Shown here: positions 39,001 through 49,528 of the stretch, in pieces
Numbering within the stretch: position 1 is the first letter of the stretch
How the letters are laid out: each line of letters begins with the position of its first letter
NCBI GenBank assembly: GCA_963770245.1
Contig: CAVYOX010000013.1
Coordinates: 1-64,000 of the forward strand
Direction: 5' to 3'
DNA length: 64,000 nt
Source: PALSA-270 sp963770245
Lineage (GTDB): Bacteria > Acidobacteriota > Terriglobia > Terriglobales > Acidobacteriaceae
The notes under the pieces: generated by a model
Database searches by the model: none
What the model was told of the DNA's origin: nothing
The model's input: only the letters and a program-made list of their open reading frames with translations
Made by a program: the position numbers and the translations under genes

Positions 39001-39788
39001 GCGGCGCCGTGGAATTGGTTGGTGCCGGACTTGATGGTAGCGTTGAGAACGGCGCCAGCGGAACGACCGAGCTCAGCGCTGAAATCCGAGGTCTGAACCT
39101 TAAATTCCTGAATCGCGTCCAGTGGAGGAAGCGCGACGTAGTTCGTGCCGTTCAGAAAGTCCACTGTGTCTGAATTATCATCGATACCATCCAGCATGTA
39201 ATTGTTCTGCGCTGGCCGAAGACCGTTGGCTGAGAAGGCGCCGCTGGCGGCGTTCCCGCGTGTATCGGCCTCCGGCGTGTTCACGCCGGCGCCGAGCTGC
39301 GCCAGGAACGTGAAATTGCGTCCGTTCAAAGGAAGATTGTTTACGCTCCGCTGGTCGACCACCTGGCCGACAGAAGCATCCTGCGACTGCAGCACGGGAG
39401 CGACGGTGGTGACTTCGATGGTCTCACTCACGCTTCCGGGCTGGAGGGTGAAATTGCGCAAGACGTTCGAGCTCACGTCAACCACGACGTGAGTTTCGCT
39501 GGAGGTTTTGAAACCTGGCGCCGACGCATCCAGCTTGTAAGCGCCAATGCGAACCGGGCTGAATGTATAGCCCCCGTCCGTTCCACTCACAGTGGAGAGA
39601 GTGGTGGCGGTGCCTTCGTTGGTGAGCGTGACTTTGGCTCCGCTCACCACCGCTCCCGAGGAGTCCATCACGGTGCCGGAGATGGAACCGGTGTCCACTT
39701 GAGCTTGGAGGAAGGTGACGCTGAGGGTAGCGAGCACGGCAACCGCCAACAGGCTGCGCAGGATCCCGGCCAACACATTTCGGTTCAT
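36009..39788 (-). CDS. TonB-dependent receptor / Oar-like protein with CarboxypepD_reg domain
   Basis: A 1259-residue intact outer-membrane protein. It has a signal peptide (about 1-30), a CarboxypepD_reg Ig domain (about 33-113: GSISGTVMDSSGAVVSGAKV), a plug (DQRSVNNLPLNGRNFTFLAQ, NGLRPAQNNYMLDGID) and a large beta-barrel ending FALKLYF, with the C-terminal Phe needed for barrel insertion. A strong AAAGGAG box precedes the ATG at 39788. It probably takes up or presents large glycan-derived substrates. First gene of the minus-strand arm. Three LacI-type operator candidates lie 53-110 nt upstream, between it and the divergent lacI gene, so repression by LacI is likely. Confidence 0.93.
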   Translation of the reverse strand: MNRNVLAGILRSLLAVAVLATLSVTFLQAQVDTGSISGTVMDSSGAVVSGAKVTLTNEGTATTLSTVSGTDGGYTFSPVRIGAYKLDASAPGFKTSSETHVVVDVSSNVLRNFTLQPGSVSETIEVTTVAPVLQSQDASVGQVVDQRSVNNLPLNGRNFTFLAQLGAGVNTPEADTRGNAASGAFSANGLRPAQNNYMLDGIDDNSDTVDFLNGTNYVALPPLDAIQEFKVQTSDFSAELGRSAGAVLNATIKSGTNQFHGAAWEFFRNDKLDAADYFEDASHIKKGELRLNQFGFDVGGPVIKDKIFFFGDYEGLRRVQGTISTASVPTLADRNNGFTNLSDLITQTGAIANCAAAGARCDDLGRVIPNGTILDPATTRAVTAGATDPVTGLTATATGFVRDPFSTCPAGTANFSGANIGTCGLNQLPAGRLDANAIKLLQLYPAPTTSGIASNFGSSPNLIENRYSFDSRLDINVSQKNQLFFRFSYGDDPQYIPGTFGGIADGGAFQQGIQTALSQQSALVYTHLFSPTTVNVARVGLNYLHTTRTGPEGASSTNIPAGFGIQGIPQGQLNGGLPAITFSGLSTLGSNNFLPSDEVSQTIQVTDDFTKIYGKHSFKMGVEVQHIAFSTLQPGWSRGQYDFNGEYTDISKDNGGDLGMAQFLLTPETATVAGGVNDVGGTDQVYASNISKTDDAKNYMATYFQDDWKVNRKLTLNLGLRWDIFGLIYELHGRQANFVPSGPPTGSPEYLIPSGTSASNLSTSFVNQLATDGIGLKIGGYGLGLGTFQKNNFAPRVGFAYQVTPKLVARGGAGIFYNAFENQGYGPNDGENYPFVFNFNWTATNDSTPLGSNPVANPNPWTGCPTAGPGGVATLESGFSCISFNPAVVNASGLGLQGLTYAFQTPYAIESNFTLQYQIQPTMSVQAAYVGTQARHLQAGVGNNHVSQILPAGTATNSFMPFPGFSSSSFQETVGSSSYNGLQTKVEKQYAGGLSFLGAYTWSKTLSDAGDLLNGGSIGGYRAPAVPGFGIEKDRALADFDIRNVFHFNGGYELPFGKGRRFMANSGKAADALLGGWSVNAIATLQGGQPITLSCPAGTTAGTNCNDLPVPGQSQKLGLHIDANGKLSWFGNPAAFTQPCVLGAGGVPEAGTPTGCVPLTGLAALGGNPSTTRGPGFHRLDFSTFKQFKLSERFTMEFRAEMFNILNHPNFNAPNFGGNGVIAISGSGNYSNSNFGEIGSTRDNPYDPRQIQFALKLYF

Positions 39789-39840
39789 GAGCTCTCCTTT
39801 GAGCTGCTATGGCTTGCGTCTCGGCAAGCTTGAGCCACGA

Positions 39841-39898
39841 TTAACCGCTTAACCCGACTTTACCGCTGAATCCAACTTCAGGATGATTAACCGCTTAA
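39841..39898. promoter_or_regulatory. Three LacI-family operator candidates (TTAACCGCTTAA)
   Basis: The 12-mer TTAACCGCTTAA occurs exactly at 39841-39852 and 39887-39898. A third copy with 10 of 12 matches, TTTACCGCTGAA, sits at 39859-39870. The unit is a near-palindrome TTAAnCGnTTAA with a central CG, the hallmark of LacI/GalR-family operators. The cluster is in the divergent gap between the TonB receptor (start 39788) and the lacI-type gene (start 40049). Repeats seen directly; binding is inferred. Confidence 0.72.
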
Positions 39899-40048
39899 CC
39901 CAATAATCCTAATGCAAATGTACTATCTCGGTGGTGAAGGGAATACCATGGTCTTCTCCGCGTTGTCAACAATTTTCTTTTCGTCTATACTCCGCGCTGT
40001 CTCAGCGCTGCGCTGCTGCCGCACCGATACGGCTGGGTCGTCCGAACC

Positions 40049-41059
40049 ATGAGTGTAACCATTCGCGATGTCGCGAAGGCAGCCGAGGTTTCGACCGCTA
40101 CAGTTTCCAATGTCTTGAATAAGACGGGCAAAGTGGGGCCGGAGACTCGCAGCCGGGTGCGCTCAGCGGTTCGGCGATTGGGATATATTCGCGATGTTCA
40201 TGCGCGCCACCTGGCTTCTCGCGACCGCCGCACGCTTGGCATCATCGTCTCCGACATTGTGAACCCTTTTTTTCCGGAAGTGATCAAGAGTTTCGAGATT
40301 CGCGCCCGCCAACTTGGTTACGACGTCATTCTCAGCGACACGAACTACGATCCGCGCAGAACGCGAGAGGCTGCCGAGAGAATGATGGAACATAAAGTCC
40401 GCGGCGTCGCCATTATGACCTCCGAGATCAGCCTGCGCCTGGTCCGCGAGCTTGCCAGGAGGCTGATCGCTGTAACCTTCCTCGACCTCGCGCCCGTGCG
40501 CGGTTACACCAGCAATCTGCGTATAGATTATTTGTCCGGAGTCGAACAAATCGTAAAGCACCTCTATGAGAATGGACACCGGCACATTGCCTTCGTTGCG
40601 GGCAGGCCTGGGCTTAGGTCCAATCTTGTGCGGCTGCAGGCTTACGAAAAATCCATGCGGCTCCTGGGACTGGAGCCGGGGCCCGTGCTCCCGGGTAACT
40701 TACGGTTCGAAGGCGGACTGGCTGCGGGCGCTGCCATTGCAAGGCTATCTCCGCGACCCACCGCGGTGATGGCGGTGAACGATTTAACAGCCGTGGGCGT
40801 TATTAAAGGCTTGCTGAATGCCGGCTGCCGCGTGCCCCAGGATATCTCGGTCACGGGCTTCGATAAGACACGCCTCGCCGATTACAGCAACCCTTCGATC
40901 ACCACCGTGGACATTCATCGCGAGACTCTGGGCCGCCTGGCCGCCGACGCCTTGCATGAACTCTCCAGCACTACCAGTCCTCAAGGCAAGGAATATCAGA
41001 TCGGGGCCGAGTTGGTCATTGGGGCTTCCTCGGGGCCTGCTCCTCATCGGGTTCGTTGA
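40049..41059 (+). CDS. LacI/GalR-family transcriptional regulator
   Basis: A 336-residue regulator. The N-terminal helix-turn-helix (IRDVAKAAEVSTATVSNVLN, about 5-24) and hinge (HARHLASRDRRTLGIIVSD) are followed by a periplasmic-binding-protein-like sensor domain with AVNDLTAVGVIKGLLNAGC, VPQDISVTGFD and SITTVDIHRETLG. It should bind a sugar or phosphosugar and release DNA. It is divergent from the TonB receptor gene and first in a plus-strand series including CRTAC1 and TPR genes, with candidate operators in the shared gap. Confidence 0.95.
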   Translation: MSVTIRDVAKAAEVSTATVSNVLNKTGKVGPETRSRVRSAVRRLGYIRDVHARHLASRDRRTLGIIVSDIVNPFFPEVIKSFEIRARQLGYDVILSDTNYDPRRTREAAERMMEHKVRGVAIMTSEISLRLVRELARRLIAVTFLDLAPVRGYTSNLRIDYLSGVEQIVKHLYENGHRHIAFVAGRPGLRSNLVRLQAYEKSMRLLGLEPGPVLPGNLRFEGGLAAGAAIARLSPRPTAVMAVNDLTAVGVIKGLLNAGCRVPQDISVTGFDKTRLADYSNPSITTVDIHRETLGRLAADALHELSSTTSPQGKEYQIGAELVIGASSGPAPHRVR

Positions 41060-41116
41060 TAGACTCGTCAGCGGTAGCATGCGAACCCTGACTCATGCTA
41101 AGTGGACACCTTGGGG

Positions 41117-44100
41117 ATGCTTGATCCAAAAGACGGGAATCACAATGCGTCGCGCAGAACTTTCCTGAAGCGGATGCGGTGGGCGCCCGTGCTTTTCCTT
41201 CCCGCCCCGATTCGTCCCCTGGTTGATTCAGCACTGCAGCCAATGGCCGCTGCCCAGGTTCCCCACTTCCCTTTCACGGAGGTTCCCTTTACGCCGCACT
41301 ATCCGGCGAAATCTCCGCTGGACGATGTTCTTCGCCTGGCCGCTCCTGGCACGGATGAATACGTCACCGAAGGATACGCATTTGAGCTGATGGCGGTGCT
41401 CGAGGAATGGAGCCAGCAGCTCAAACTAGACCGCTCCGGCAACGGCAGCGATGAACAAGTTTGTTGACCTGTCGATTCAATCGACTGCGCTCATTCCAAT
41501 TCGCGAATCCCGGTTGCGCTCCGGCGATCGGATCGAAGTGCTTCGGCGGGAATTTGCGTCCGGCTTGCTTCCCGGCCGCGAGCGGTTCCTTGAGGAGATC
41601 AGGACATATCTGGCTACGCTGAAGCGAGTGGAAACTGCCGACTTTGAGATCTACGAGTGCAGGCAGGTAGGCGACTCGCCGCTGACCCTCGAAGCCACGA
41701 TTCGGTATGACTTTGTGGGCGCCCAAGGCGACCAGGTACGGGAAGAGCGAATCGGCTCCTGGCACACTCAATGGTCGCGCAATGAGTTGGGGGCGTGGCG
41801 AGTTCTGAAGTGGAGCGCAGCCGAGGAAACCGTCAGCCGTGCCGCCGGCCCGATCTTTGTTGACATTACTTCCCAGGGTTCTCGGGCAAAGCGACTCCTA
41901 CAAGCGGCAAATGCTTCGGGGATGCTGACTATTGGCGGACGGTTCTCGACGGCGCAGTCGGAGTCGACGTTTACGGAAACAACGGCGTGGCGGTCGGGGA
42001 CTTCGACAACGACGGCTGGGATGACTTGTACGTCTGCCAACCCGCAGGACTTCCCAACCGGCTCTATCGCAATCGTGGTGATGGGACATTCGAGGATGTG
42101 ACCGACAAAACAGGTGTCGGCGTGCTCGATTTCACGGCGTGCGCTCTGTTCGCGGATTTCGAGAACCGGGGACTTCAGGATTTGCTGGTGGTAGGCGCGA
42201 CCGGACCTTTGCTTTTCCGGAACGAAGGCAACGGGAAGTTTTCTCTCAAACGGGACGCGTTCCGCTTCTCGCGTCCGCCCCAGGGGGCGTTCACGCACGC
42301 CGCCGCCGCCGACTATGATCGTGACGGGCGCCTCGATGTCTATTTTTGCCTCTACAGCTACTATCAGGGACTGGATCAGTATCGCTATCCCGTTCCGTAT
42401 TTCGACGCGCGGAACGGGCCTCCAAACTACCTCTTCCACAACGAAGGGAATGGAGTCTTTCAAGACCGGACCGAAGCTGCCGGCCTGAATGTCGATAATG
42501 ACCGGTACAGTTTTGCCTGTTCATGGGGCGACTGCAATGCGGATGGCTGGCCGGACTTGTACGTGGTCAATGACTTTGGCCGTAACAATCTCTACCGGAA
42601 CAATGGCGACGGGACATTTGCCGCCGTTTCCGGCGAGGCCCAAGTGGATGAGGCCGGAGCCGGCATGAGCGCATGCTGGCTGGACTTCGACAACGACGGA
42701 AAGCAGGACATCTATGCTGCCGGCATGTGGGTCGCGGCGGGCATGCGAGTTTTTGGAGACTCGCATTTTCACGGCGGAGAGCCGGAAAAGATTCGCTCCC
42801 TTTACCGACGACACATGGCCGGCAATTCGTTGTACCGGAATCAAGGGGACGGCAAATTTCAAAATGTAGCCATGAAAGCGGGGGTTGAAATGGGCCGCTG
42901 GTCGTGGTCGACCGATGCGTGGGACTTTGACCATGATGGCTATCCGGACCTCTACGTCGCGAATGGCTATATTTCCGGCATCGACCGACGTGATGTCTCG
43001 AGCTTTTTCTGGCGCCAGGTGGTCGCGAAATCCCCGCAGGATTCCAGCCCTTCGCTCCAGTTACGAGCGCGGATGGAGCGCCATCAATGAACTCATTCGT
43101 TCCGACTCGACCTGGAACGGTCACGAGAGGAACGTTTTCTTTGCAAACAATCGCGACGGCACGTTTTCCGATGTCTCCGGCGTGGTTGGGTTGGATTTTC
43201 GCGACGACAGCCGAGCGTTTGCGCTCGCCGATTTCGATGGCGACGGCAGGCTCGAAATCGTGCTTAAGAATCGAAATGCGCCACAGATCCGTATCTTGCG
43301 TCTCGCGATGGAAGGCATCGGCAATTCGATCGCCTTCCGTTTGCGCGGACACAAGAGCAACCGCGACGCGATCGGTGCCGCAGTGACCGTCGAAGCCGGA
43401 ACCCTTCGCCAGACGAAATATCTCCAGGCCGGTTCTGGATTTTTGTCGCAACACACCAAGGAACTTTTCTTCGGCCTCGGAAAGAATGAGGGCGCGGTCC
43501 AGGCGACAGTCCGATGGCCCAGCGGCCTCACGCAGACGTTCGACGGTTTGCCAATCAACCGTCGCATTGAAATCGAGGAAGGTTCGCGCGGACTTCCTGG
43601 CCAAGCCGTTCGCGACTTCTCCGCAGTCATGGGTTCAACCGGGCGATCGCCTCGAGTGGGGAGAAGTTCTGCCGTCATCGGTCGGAACCTGGCTAATCGA
43701 GCCCGTGAGAGCCGCGGATTTCTCTCTGCCTGACCTTTCCGGCAACGCTGCGCGATCTTCGCTCGTTCCAGGGCAGTTTCCTCTTGCTGAATTTCTGGAC
43801 GACGGCTTCGCCCGCCTGCCGCGATCAGTTGCGACGTCTCCGCCAATCCCAATCAGCCCTCGCCTCCAGCGGTCTTCGCATCGTTGCCATCAATGTCGAT
43901 GACCCGTCCGACCCTCGCACGGTACAGTCGTTCGCTACGCAAAGAAGGACTATCGTTCCCGATCCTGCTCGCCACGCAGGAGGTGGCGGGCATTTACAAC
44001 ATCGTGTATCGATATCTGTTCGACCGTCACCGAGATCTTTCGCTTCCCACGTCTTTCCTGATCGACGAAGCCGGAGACATTGTCAAGGTGTACCAGGGAA

Positions 44101-44960
44101 CGTTAACTCCTGAGCAGTTGTTGCAAGACCTGGCATCCGTTCCCAACACTCCAGCGGATCGCATCCGCAAAGCGCTTCCCTTCCCGGGGACTCTCCATCA
44201 GGACGCATTTCAACGCAACGCTTTCACCTATGGCGTGGCTTTCTTCCAGCACGGCTTTCTCGACCAGGCCGAGCAGTCGTTCAAGCAAGTCATCGCAGCG
44301 AAACCGGACGACCCCGAAGCTTATTACAACCTCGGGACGCTTTATCTCCAGCGCAACTCTCTGCAAGAGGCACAACAGTATCTCGAGCAGACCGTGAAGT
44401 TGCGTCCGAACTATCCTGAGGCTTGGAACAATCTGGGCATGATCGCCGCACAGGCGGGTAATCACGACGAAGCGATTCGAAACTTTCAGCAGTCCCTGCA
44501 GTTGCGGCCTTCCTACGCTACGGCGCTTCTCAATCTCGGAAACGTTTACCGGCGCCAGGGAAATCTTGATGAAGCGGAAACGCTTCTGAAACGCGCCCTC
44601 GACAGCGAACCCAAGAATCCCGAGGTCAACTATAGCCTGGGAATGCTCTACGCCCGCCGTGATCAAACCGAGCAAGCCGTGGAATATTTGGAAAGCGCGA
44701 TCAACCTGCGCCCGGACTACTCCGACGCGCTTAACAACCTGGGCGTAGTGTTTGTTCAACAACAGCGCTATCCCGAAGCGGAAGAGAAATTCAAAACATG
44801 CATCCGGGCAGCTCCGGATTTTGACCAGGCTTATCTCAATCTCGCTCGTCTGTACCTCGTTTTGAACGATAAAGAAAAAGCGCGAGCGGTTCTGCAAGCT
44901 CTGCTGCAAAAACAGCCGCAACACAAGATGGCTCAGCAGATGCTCCAACTGCTATATTGA
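41117..44960 (+). CDS. CRTAC1 (FG-GAP/ASPIC-UnbV) - thioredoxin-like - TPR fusion protein (frameshifted)
   Basis: One protein of about 1280 residues spread over several frames. In order: a Tat-like signal (SRRTFLKRM); a globular N-region; FG-GAP/VCBS repeats (AVGDFDNDGWDDLYV, LYRNNGDGTF); an ASPIC/UnbV domain (GHKSNRDAIGAAVTVEAG, FFGLGKNEGAVQATVRWPSG); a TlpA/redoxin-like domain (LLNFWTTASPACRDQL) where CxxC is SPAC; and eight TPRs (43884-44960 intact). Apparent single-base insertions lie near 41453, 41877, 41920, 43055, 43587, 43777 and 43937. Main segments: 41451-41877, 41987-43055, 43055-43587 and 43884-44960. GTG at 41102 is an alternative start. Probably an exported calcium-binding scaffold with protein-interaction modules; exact role unknown. 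Confidence 0.82.
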
Positions 44961-44983
44961 GGCCTTCGGAGAGGCATGTGCAG

Positions 44984-47534
44984 ATGTTGGGTTGCGCTTC
45001 GATTCAAGTCCAGAAAGCCAATCGCAGTCCGGGATTGCTCGGCATTCTCGCTCTGGCCTTGCTCGCGATTCCCGCTCCGGGCTACGCATCTCAAACTCCC
45101 CACCAATGGCACAACACCCGCCAATCGGCCACAGGCGATTTCTCCTCTTCAGCAAGCCGAGGAACTGATTCAGCAAGGCCTCTTCGAGCAGGCAAGAACG
45201 ATAATCGACGAGCAACTCGCGCGGAATCCCGCCAGCGTGGACGCTTACAACCTTCTTGGAATCGTCTACACCGACGAAAAAGACTACGACCACGCTCTCG
45301 AAGCCTTCCAGCACGCGCTGAAGCTGGCTCCCAACTCTACAAAGACTCACAACAACCTGGGCAATCTATATGTCGCTCAGCAGAAGTTCGACCTCGCCGA
45401 AAAAGAGTTCACGAAAGTCCTGAGCCTGGCTCCCGCGAATCGCGATGCAAACTACAACCTGGGTCTGCTTCTGCTCGCGAAGGGAGAGCCACTCGCGGCG
45501 ATTCAACACTTTCAGCGCGTTCATCCTCTGACCGTCGAAACTCGATTCAATTTAGTGCGCGCTTATCTTCAGGCAGGAAAAACTACCGAGGCACTGAACG
45601 ACAGCCCGCGAACTTTCGGCCGCGCACAAGCAGGATGTGCAGTTGCACTTCACACTCGGCGTGCTGCTCGCCGCCGCGAAGCAGTACAAATCCGCGCAAC
45701 TGGAACTTGAGCAGGCAAACGCCTTGCAGCCGGAAACATTCGAGATTCTCCATAACCTCGGGCAGGCCTATCTCCGAGGACACGAATACGCAAAAGCCGA
45801 TCTCGCCCTCAACCGCGCTCTGAAGTTGAAACCCGACTCCGCCGAGACTCTTTATCTGCTGGCGCAGGTTTATTCCGAACAGGCGAGGCCGTCTGGATGC
45901 TCTCGATCTGCTGGTGCGCGCCCACAAGCTGGCGCCGCAGAATACGGACGTGATCTTTTTGATGGCCCGCGTCAGCATGACCCAGAACTATTTCGAAGAC
46001 GCGATTCCGCTGCTCGAATCCGGCTTGAAAATTGCGCCACAACGAGCCGATCTGCACGCCGCCCTGGGCGAAAGTTACTTCATGGCGGGCAAAACCGAAA
46101 GAGCGATTGAGGAATTTCAAAAGCTCATCGAATTAGACCCGTCGGCGCGCTCCTACGCTTTTATGGGACTTTCTTACCGGCATCTGGGACGATTCGATGA
46201 GGCCCTGAAGTATTTTGAGGAAGGACTGAAACAGGATCCGCACAACACCTCGTGCCTGTTCAATATCGGCTATATCGAAGAGCGCCAGGGAAATTATGCG
46301 CGAGCGGAAGACTTATTTCAGCAGGCACTCCATTCGAACCCGGATTTTCCCGAAGCGCTTCTGGAGTTGGCGAATCTCCGTGTTAAAGATAAGAAATTCG
46401 CCGAAGCCGTTGATCTGCTTCGGAGATTCGTGAAAGTAAGCCGCGATCCCGCCGACGGCTACTACAAACTGGCGATGGCCGAGCGAAGTCTCCATCAGAC
46501 CGCTGCCGCGCAGAGCGATTTGAATGTTTTCCAGACGCTCTCGAAGAATGCGGCGACCGGGCCTTATCCCTATCAACACCTTTTTGACTACCTCGACAAC
46601 CGTTCGAAGCTTTCTCCGCAAGCACGCACTCAACAGGATGTCGGCGGAACTGAATGAGCAGATCCAGAAACATCCCGGCCAGCCCCAGGACCTGTACCTG
46701 CTCGCCGAGACTTATCTGAAGCTCGGCCAAGCCGGACGCGGCCCGGGAAACGATCGCGCAACTCGATCAAGTGAGCGCGGACGACTATCGCACGCAGACC
46801 GGCGTCGGCGTATTGCTGGCGCGTTACCGTTTGTACGATGATGCCATTCAGCATTTCCAGGCCGCGCTGCGCGCCAATCCCGATTCCGACGACGTGAAAT
46901 TCGATTTAGCCGATGCGTATTTCCGCAAGGGTCTCTACGCGGACGCGCTCGATGCTGCGCAGAAAGTTTCGCCCGCAGGCCAGCAGGACGATGCTTTCCT
47001 GTCATTGCTGGGAGATATCGAAGCTCACGTCGGCGAAACCGCCAAGGCGATGGAAATTTTCCGCAGTGCCATCACCCGGAATCCCGACAACGACCAGTAC
47101 TATCTCTCGCTGACCCTGGTCCAGCTTCGCGAAAACGATCTCAACAGCGCCGAGCAGACACTGCAGAAAGGTCTCGCGCGAATTCCCGGCTCGGGGAAAA
47201 TTGTGTGGGGCCTGGGCCTCGTCTCCGTGCTTGCGAGGCAATACGAGCGCAGGCTGCCGAGCGCCTGGAGCGGGCAGTGGATTTGCTGCCGGAGTGGGCC
47301 GGCAGTTATTCCACTCTGGGGGTTTTCTATTACCAGACAGGACAAATTGAAAAGGCACGTGAAGTGCTCAACCGTTTCAAGGGAAGCAACGCCGGGGGTT
47401 TGGATGTCGACCGGATCGAAGAAACTCTTTCCAAGGCTCCAGCGAACCCTTCCACGGCAGGCCAGCCCATCCCGATGGTCGCCCGCCAACAACTGCTTCA
47501 GTTAGCGCTGCTGATTGCGGATCGCAGTTTGTGA
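44984..47534 (+). CDS. Large secreted TPR-repeat protein (frameshifted)
   Basis: About 850 residues. The start ATG at 44984 (GGAGAGG upstream) opens a signal peptide (NRSPGLLGILALALLAIPAP), then over fifteen TPRs such as VDAYNLLGIVYTDEKDYDHA, THNNLGNLYVAQQKFDLAEK, DLHAALGESYFMAGKTERAI and GSYSTLGVFYYQTGQIEKAR. The frame changes near 45100, 45597, 45887, 46643, 46734 (all +1) and 47246 (apparently -1); pieces are 45100-45597, 45637-45887, 45914-46643, 46771-47246 and 47246-47534. It lies 23 nt after the CRTAC1-thioredoxin-TPR gene. Probably a periplasmic or surface scaffold. Confidence 0.83.
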
Positions 47535-47634
47535 CCATGTTCGGCAGTCTTAAGATTCCGCCGCATTCCCCGAAACGATGAAGGCAGTCAGCATGGCAGT
47601 GATTCAGCGCAGCGCACCATACACTAATTCGAGA

Positions 47635-49413
47635 ATGGAAAAGAAAACGCCAAGAACCAACCAGCACCTTGCTCTCGCCATCCGGTGCTGGAGCAATCCT
47701 GATGCTCGGCATCGCGATTCGCGCAGCCGTCCATGCTCAGGGTCTTTGCCGCTCAGGCTTCGACAACGCCGGAGTCACCCATTCCCGTCCACTACACCGA
47801 TGTTCGCGAAAGCGCCAAAATCACCTTTCAGCAAGACTCCACACAAACCGACGAAAAGTATTACCTCGAAACCATGGGCACCGGCGTCGGCTGGATCGAC
47901 TACGACCAGGATGGTCTCATGGACCTGTTCTTCGTCCAATCGGCCGCTACGGACATCTACAAACCGCCGCATCCCTTGCGTTGCGCGCTCTACCATAACA
48001 ACGGCGACGGGACGTTCACCGACGTCACCGAGAAAGCCGGCGTGGGCGGCGAAGGCCACTACGGCCAGGGCGTTGCTGTCGGTGACTACGACAATGACGG
48101 GTATCCTGATTTGTACGTGACCGGCTATGGCCGCGCGATTCTCTATCACAACAACGGGAATGGTACTTTTACCGACGTGACGGCCAAAGCTGGCGTCGCC
48201 GACGAGGGCGGATGGTCGACCAGCGCGGGATGGTTCGATTACGACAAGGACGGCTGGCTCGATCTGGTCGTCACCAACTACATCGAATGGACTCCCGAAA
48301 AATAATATCTGGTGTGGCGAGCGCCGGCCTGGGTACCGCTGCTACTGCCATCCTGGCAACTACAAAGGCCAGCGCATCAAGCTCTACCACAACAATCACG
48401 ACGGAACCTTCACCGACGTGAGCGATGCATCCGGGGTTGGAAAGCCCGAAGCCAAGGGCATGGGCGTTGTTCTGGCGGACTTCAACAACGATGGCTGGCC
48501 CGATATTGCCATCGCCAATGACTCCTGGCCGAACTTTCTATTCATCAACAAGCACGACGGAACGTTTGAGGACGTTTCGCTGGTCTCTGGACTCGCCGCC
48601 AGCGAAGATGGACGCTACGAGGCCGGCATGGGCATCGATGCGGCCGACGTAGATGGCGACGGATGGCAGGACGTTTACATCACTCACCTCGACTTCGAGC
48701 TGAATCGCCTTTACCACAACAACCAGGATGGCACCTTCACGGATGACACCTATCGCTCGCGCATCGGAAACAAAGCGGTTTTGCTGAGTGGCGTAGCCAT
48801 GAAATTTCTGGATTACGACAACGACGGCTGGAACGATATCCTACAGCTTAACGGTGCTATGCTGGACAACGTTTCGCTCTATCACAGCGAGGTGTCCTAC
48901 AAAGAGCCCTTGCTCATGTTTCGCAATCTAGGCAAAGGCCAATTCGAAAAGGTATCCGAGTCGCTCGGTCCCGATTTCATGCGTCCGATCGCGGGGCGCG
49001 GCCTGGCGACAGCGGACTACGATAACGACGGCGATCTCGACATCGTGACCAACAATCGCGGCGACTATCCGTCGCTCCTGCGCAACGACGGCGGAAATGC
49101 CAATCACTGGCTGACAGTCCTATTGATCGGAACAAAATCCAATCGCGACGGCATCGGCGCTTCGCTCAAATTGAGTTCGGAAGGATTCGTGCACATCGAA
49201 CAGAGTAAGGGCGGCATGAGCTACATGTCGGCCAGCGATCCTCGAATTCACTTTGGTCTGGGGAAACGCACGAAGATCGAATCCCTGGAGATTACGTGGC
49301 CGAGCGGGCAGGTGGATCGATTGACAAACCTGTCCATCGACCAGATCATTGCGGTGAAAGAAGGCGTCGGAGTGATTCCGCGCCAGTTTCCAAAGATCCC
49401 GCCCCCGAAATGA
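47635..49413 (+). CDS. CRTAC1-family FG-GAP/ASPIC-UnbV protein (frameshifted)
   Basis: About 590 residues from MEKKTPRTNQHLALA. After frame corrections near 47680 and 47741 a signal peptide appears (SGAGAILMLGIAIRAAVHAQ). FG-GAP-type repeats follow, rich in DxDxDG calcium loops: VGWIDYDQDGLMDLFFV, LYHNNGDGTFTDV, AVGDYDNDGYPDLYV, FDYDKDGWLDLVV. One extra T near 48303 precedes NIWCGERRPGYRCYCHPGNY, which many homologues have. The ASPIC/UnbV module ends the protein (GTKSNRDGIGASLKLSSEG, IHFGLGKRTKIESLEITWPS). Likely exported and calcium-binding, possibly in glycan or protein binding at the surface. Confidence 0.85.
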
Positions 49414-49528
49414 TAGAGTGGAATCCTGGTATGGAGAGACACGATTGCAGTATCTCTAGAACTCGGGTTCAGCGCTCCACTAGGTCCGCTCCGTTTGACA
49501 GCGGCTTCGATCTGAACCATCGCCAGCT

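Noticed and set aside
43884..44960. A separate TPR-only gene
   Set aside because: Its first codons continue the thioredoxin-like domain of the upstream frame, and the start lacks its own signal; it is the C-terminal part of the fusion.
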